From assembly GCA_023447335.1 (NCBI GenBank), contig JAEXOD010000014.1:1-7508 (forward strand): DNA of 7,508 nt, read 5' to 3'. How positions within the stretch are numbered: the stretch's first letter is position 1; each line of letters starts with the position of its first letter. The notes beneath the pieces are model-generated. The model was not told the origin of the DNA. It worked only from the letters and a program-made list of their open reading frames with translations, and made no database searches. This document shows, piece by piece, positions 6,912 through 7,508 of this stretch. The stretch is from Bacteroidota bacterium (GTDB lineage: Bacteria; Bacteroidota; Ignavibacteria; Ignavibacteriales; Melioribacteraceae). The translations under genes and the position numbers were made by a program.

Positions 6912-7076
6912 TCGATCAAATCAAATAAAATTAGATATTTTCTGCCAAAAATAAATAAAATGAAAATTTTTTCTTGCTATTCATTTAATTTTCTATCATA
7001 TTGTAATTCCCTGTTTATATTCTGTATAAAAGATTAGATGCGTTAAATACCACACAAACAAAATATAGAGGAACTT
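6912..7076 (+). promoter_or_regulatory. Intergenic region with candidate promoter for the DUF485-symporter operon
   Basis: The 165-base gap holds no gene. TTGTAA (7001-7006) and TATAAA (7025-7030), 18 bases apart, make a fair housekeeping promoter, with a start near 7037 and a leader of about 40 bases. GAGGA (7068-7072), 4 bases before the ATG at 7077, is the ribosome binding site. No convincing terminator hairpin follows the sensor gene, so read-through from upstream is possible. Confidence 0.4.
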
Positions 7077-7355
7077 ATGCATGGACCGGCTGCAAAGCTC
7101 GAAGCAGATAATGCTGCGGCTAAAAAATCTAAAATCGGATTATATTTATTCTTCTTTTATGTTATCATCTATGGAGGATTTGTTTTTATAGGATTATTTA
7201 CACCGCATTTATTGGGTGTACATATTCTCGGAAGTCAAAGTTTAGCCATTGTTTATGGATTTGGATTAATAATTTTAGCAATTATAATGGGTTTCATTTA
7301 TAACTCTATTTGCACTAAACTTGAAGATAAAATGAATAAAAAAGGGAGGAAATAG
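7077..7355 (+). CDS. DUF485 family small membrane protein, symporter partner (YjcH-like)
   Basis: The 92-residue protein has two transmembrane helices (about 20-42 and 56-78) and a basic C-terminal tail (LEDKMNKKGRK, 82-92). The opening MHGPAAKLEAD, the first-helix pattern FYVIIYGGFVF (27-37) and the second-helix pattern LAIVYGFGLIILAI (56-69) are typical of DUF485. This family is nearly always encoded directly before an acetate/monocarboxylate sodium:solute symporter, as yjcH before actP in Escherichia coli; it is thought to be an accessory of the transporter, though its exact role is not established. Here the symporter gene starts 3 bases after its stop, which strongly supports both calls. 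The ATG at 7077 has GAGGA at 7068-7072. Confidence 0.9.
   Translation: MHGPAAKLEADNAAAKKSKIGLYLFFFYVIIYGGFVFIGLFTPHLLGVHILGSQSLAIVYGFGLIILAIIMGFIYNSICTKLEDKMNKKGRK
7344..7349 (+). promoter_or_regulatory. Ribosome binding site for the symporter gene
   Basis: GGGAGG lies inside the last codons of the DUF485 gene, 9 bases before the ATG at 7359. It is the strongest Shine-Dalgarno sequence in the window, fixes the symporter start and suggests high translation. Confidence 0.7.
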
Positions 7356-7358
7356 TTT

Positions 7359-7508
7359 ATGGTATATGAAGTATCTTTTGGGGCTATAATAATTTTCATA
7401 ACTTTTGTGGCAATGGTTTTGGGGCTTTCGTTTTATTTTGCAAGAAAAACAAAATCTGCTTCCGGTTATTACGCTGCCGGAGGAAATATACATTGGGGTG
7501 TTAACGGT
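7359..7508 (+). CDS. Sodium:solute symporter, ActP-like (5' end only)
   Basis: Only the first 50 codons are inside the window and the frame is open to the right edge. Residues 6-28 form the first transmembrane helix, followed by ARKTKSASGYYAAGGNIHWG (28-47), the conserved loop after helix 1 of SSS-family transporters (compare the family pattern R.T.S..DFY.AG..I.....G). The preceding DUF485 gene, 3 bases away, points to the ActP branch, which takes up acetate or related monocarboxylates with Na+ or H+. Substrate specificity cannot be decided from this fragment, so no gene symbol is given. It should be co-transcribed with the DUF485 gene. Confidence 0.88.
   Translation, partial: MVYEVSFGAIIIFITFVAMVLGLSFYFARKTKSASGYYAAGGNIHWGVNG

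Noticed and set aside
6955..6975. Hairpin-like GAAAA...TTTTC run after the sensor gene as a terminator
   Set aside because: The arms leave a loop of only 2 bases and are all A:T beyond one G:C pair, so it is not a credible intrinsic terminator.
7275..7493. Minus-strand open frame of 72 codons
   Set aside because: It runs opposite the DUF485 and symporter genes, both of which show clear family patterns and strong ribosome sites.

Overview
The window is very A+T-rich bacterial DNA using the standard genetic code, with TGA, TAA and TAG all acting as stops. It is almost fully coding: nine genes, two of them cut by the window edges. Low GC, an ECF sigma/anti-sigma pair, a DUF485-symporter pair and several clear Shine-Dalgarno sites (AGGAGA, GAGGA, GGGAGG) would fit an AT-rich member of the Bacteroidota/Ignavibacteria side of the FCB group. 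That assignment is an inference from style only; no rRNA or marker gene is present. I see no tRNA, rRNA, CRISPR array, insertion sequence or phage gene.

Left block (1-2113, minus strand): a compact operon read right to left. It holds an ECF sigma factor, an overlapping membrane-anchored anti-sigma-like protein without a zinc motif, and, 17 bases later, a membrane-anchored extracytoplasmic protein of unknown function that runs off the left edge. The outward-facing protein suggests an envelope-linked regulon.

Middle block (2299-3045, plus strand): a divergent two-gene partner-switching module, an RsbW/SpoIIAB-type serine kinase followed by a STAS anti-anti-sigma protein. No PP2C phosphatase and no obvious target sigma factor are present.

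Right block (3232-7508, plus strand): a calcineurin-like metallophosphoesterase overlaps by 4 bases (ATGA) a 961-residue membrane protein with the order TM, single Cache, TM, coiled coil, PAS, PAS, CBS, CBS, DUF294 nucleotidyltransferase, DUF294 C-terminal domain. After a 165-base gap with a plausible promoter come a DUF485 small membrane protein and the start of an ActP-like sodium:solute symporter. As I recall the family, DUF294 nucleotidyltransferases often sit beside such carboxylate symporters but usually carry a cyclic-nucleotide-binding domain. Here that input appears to be replaced by an extracytoplasmic Cache sensor plus PAS domains.

The working hypothesis is that an outside small molecule, perhaps a carboxylate, is sensed by the Cache domain. 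The signal would pass through PAS and CBS domains to a nucleotidyltransferase that modifies a partner, possibly linked to the symporter, with the co-translated phosphoesterase as candidate reversing enzyme. The domain calls are read from sequence motifs; the circuit is inference.
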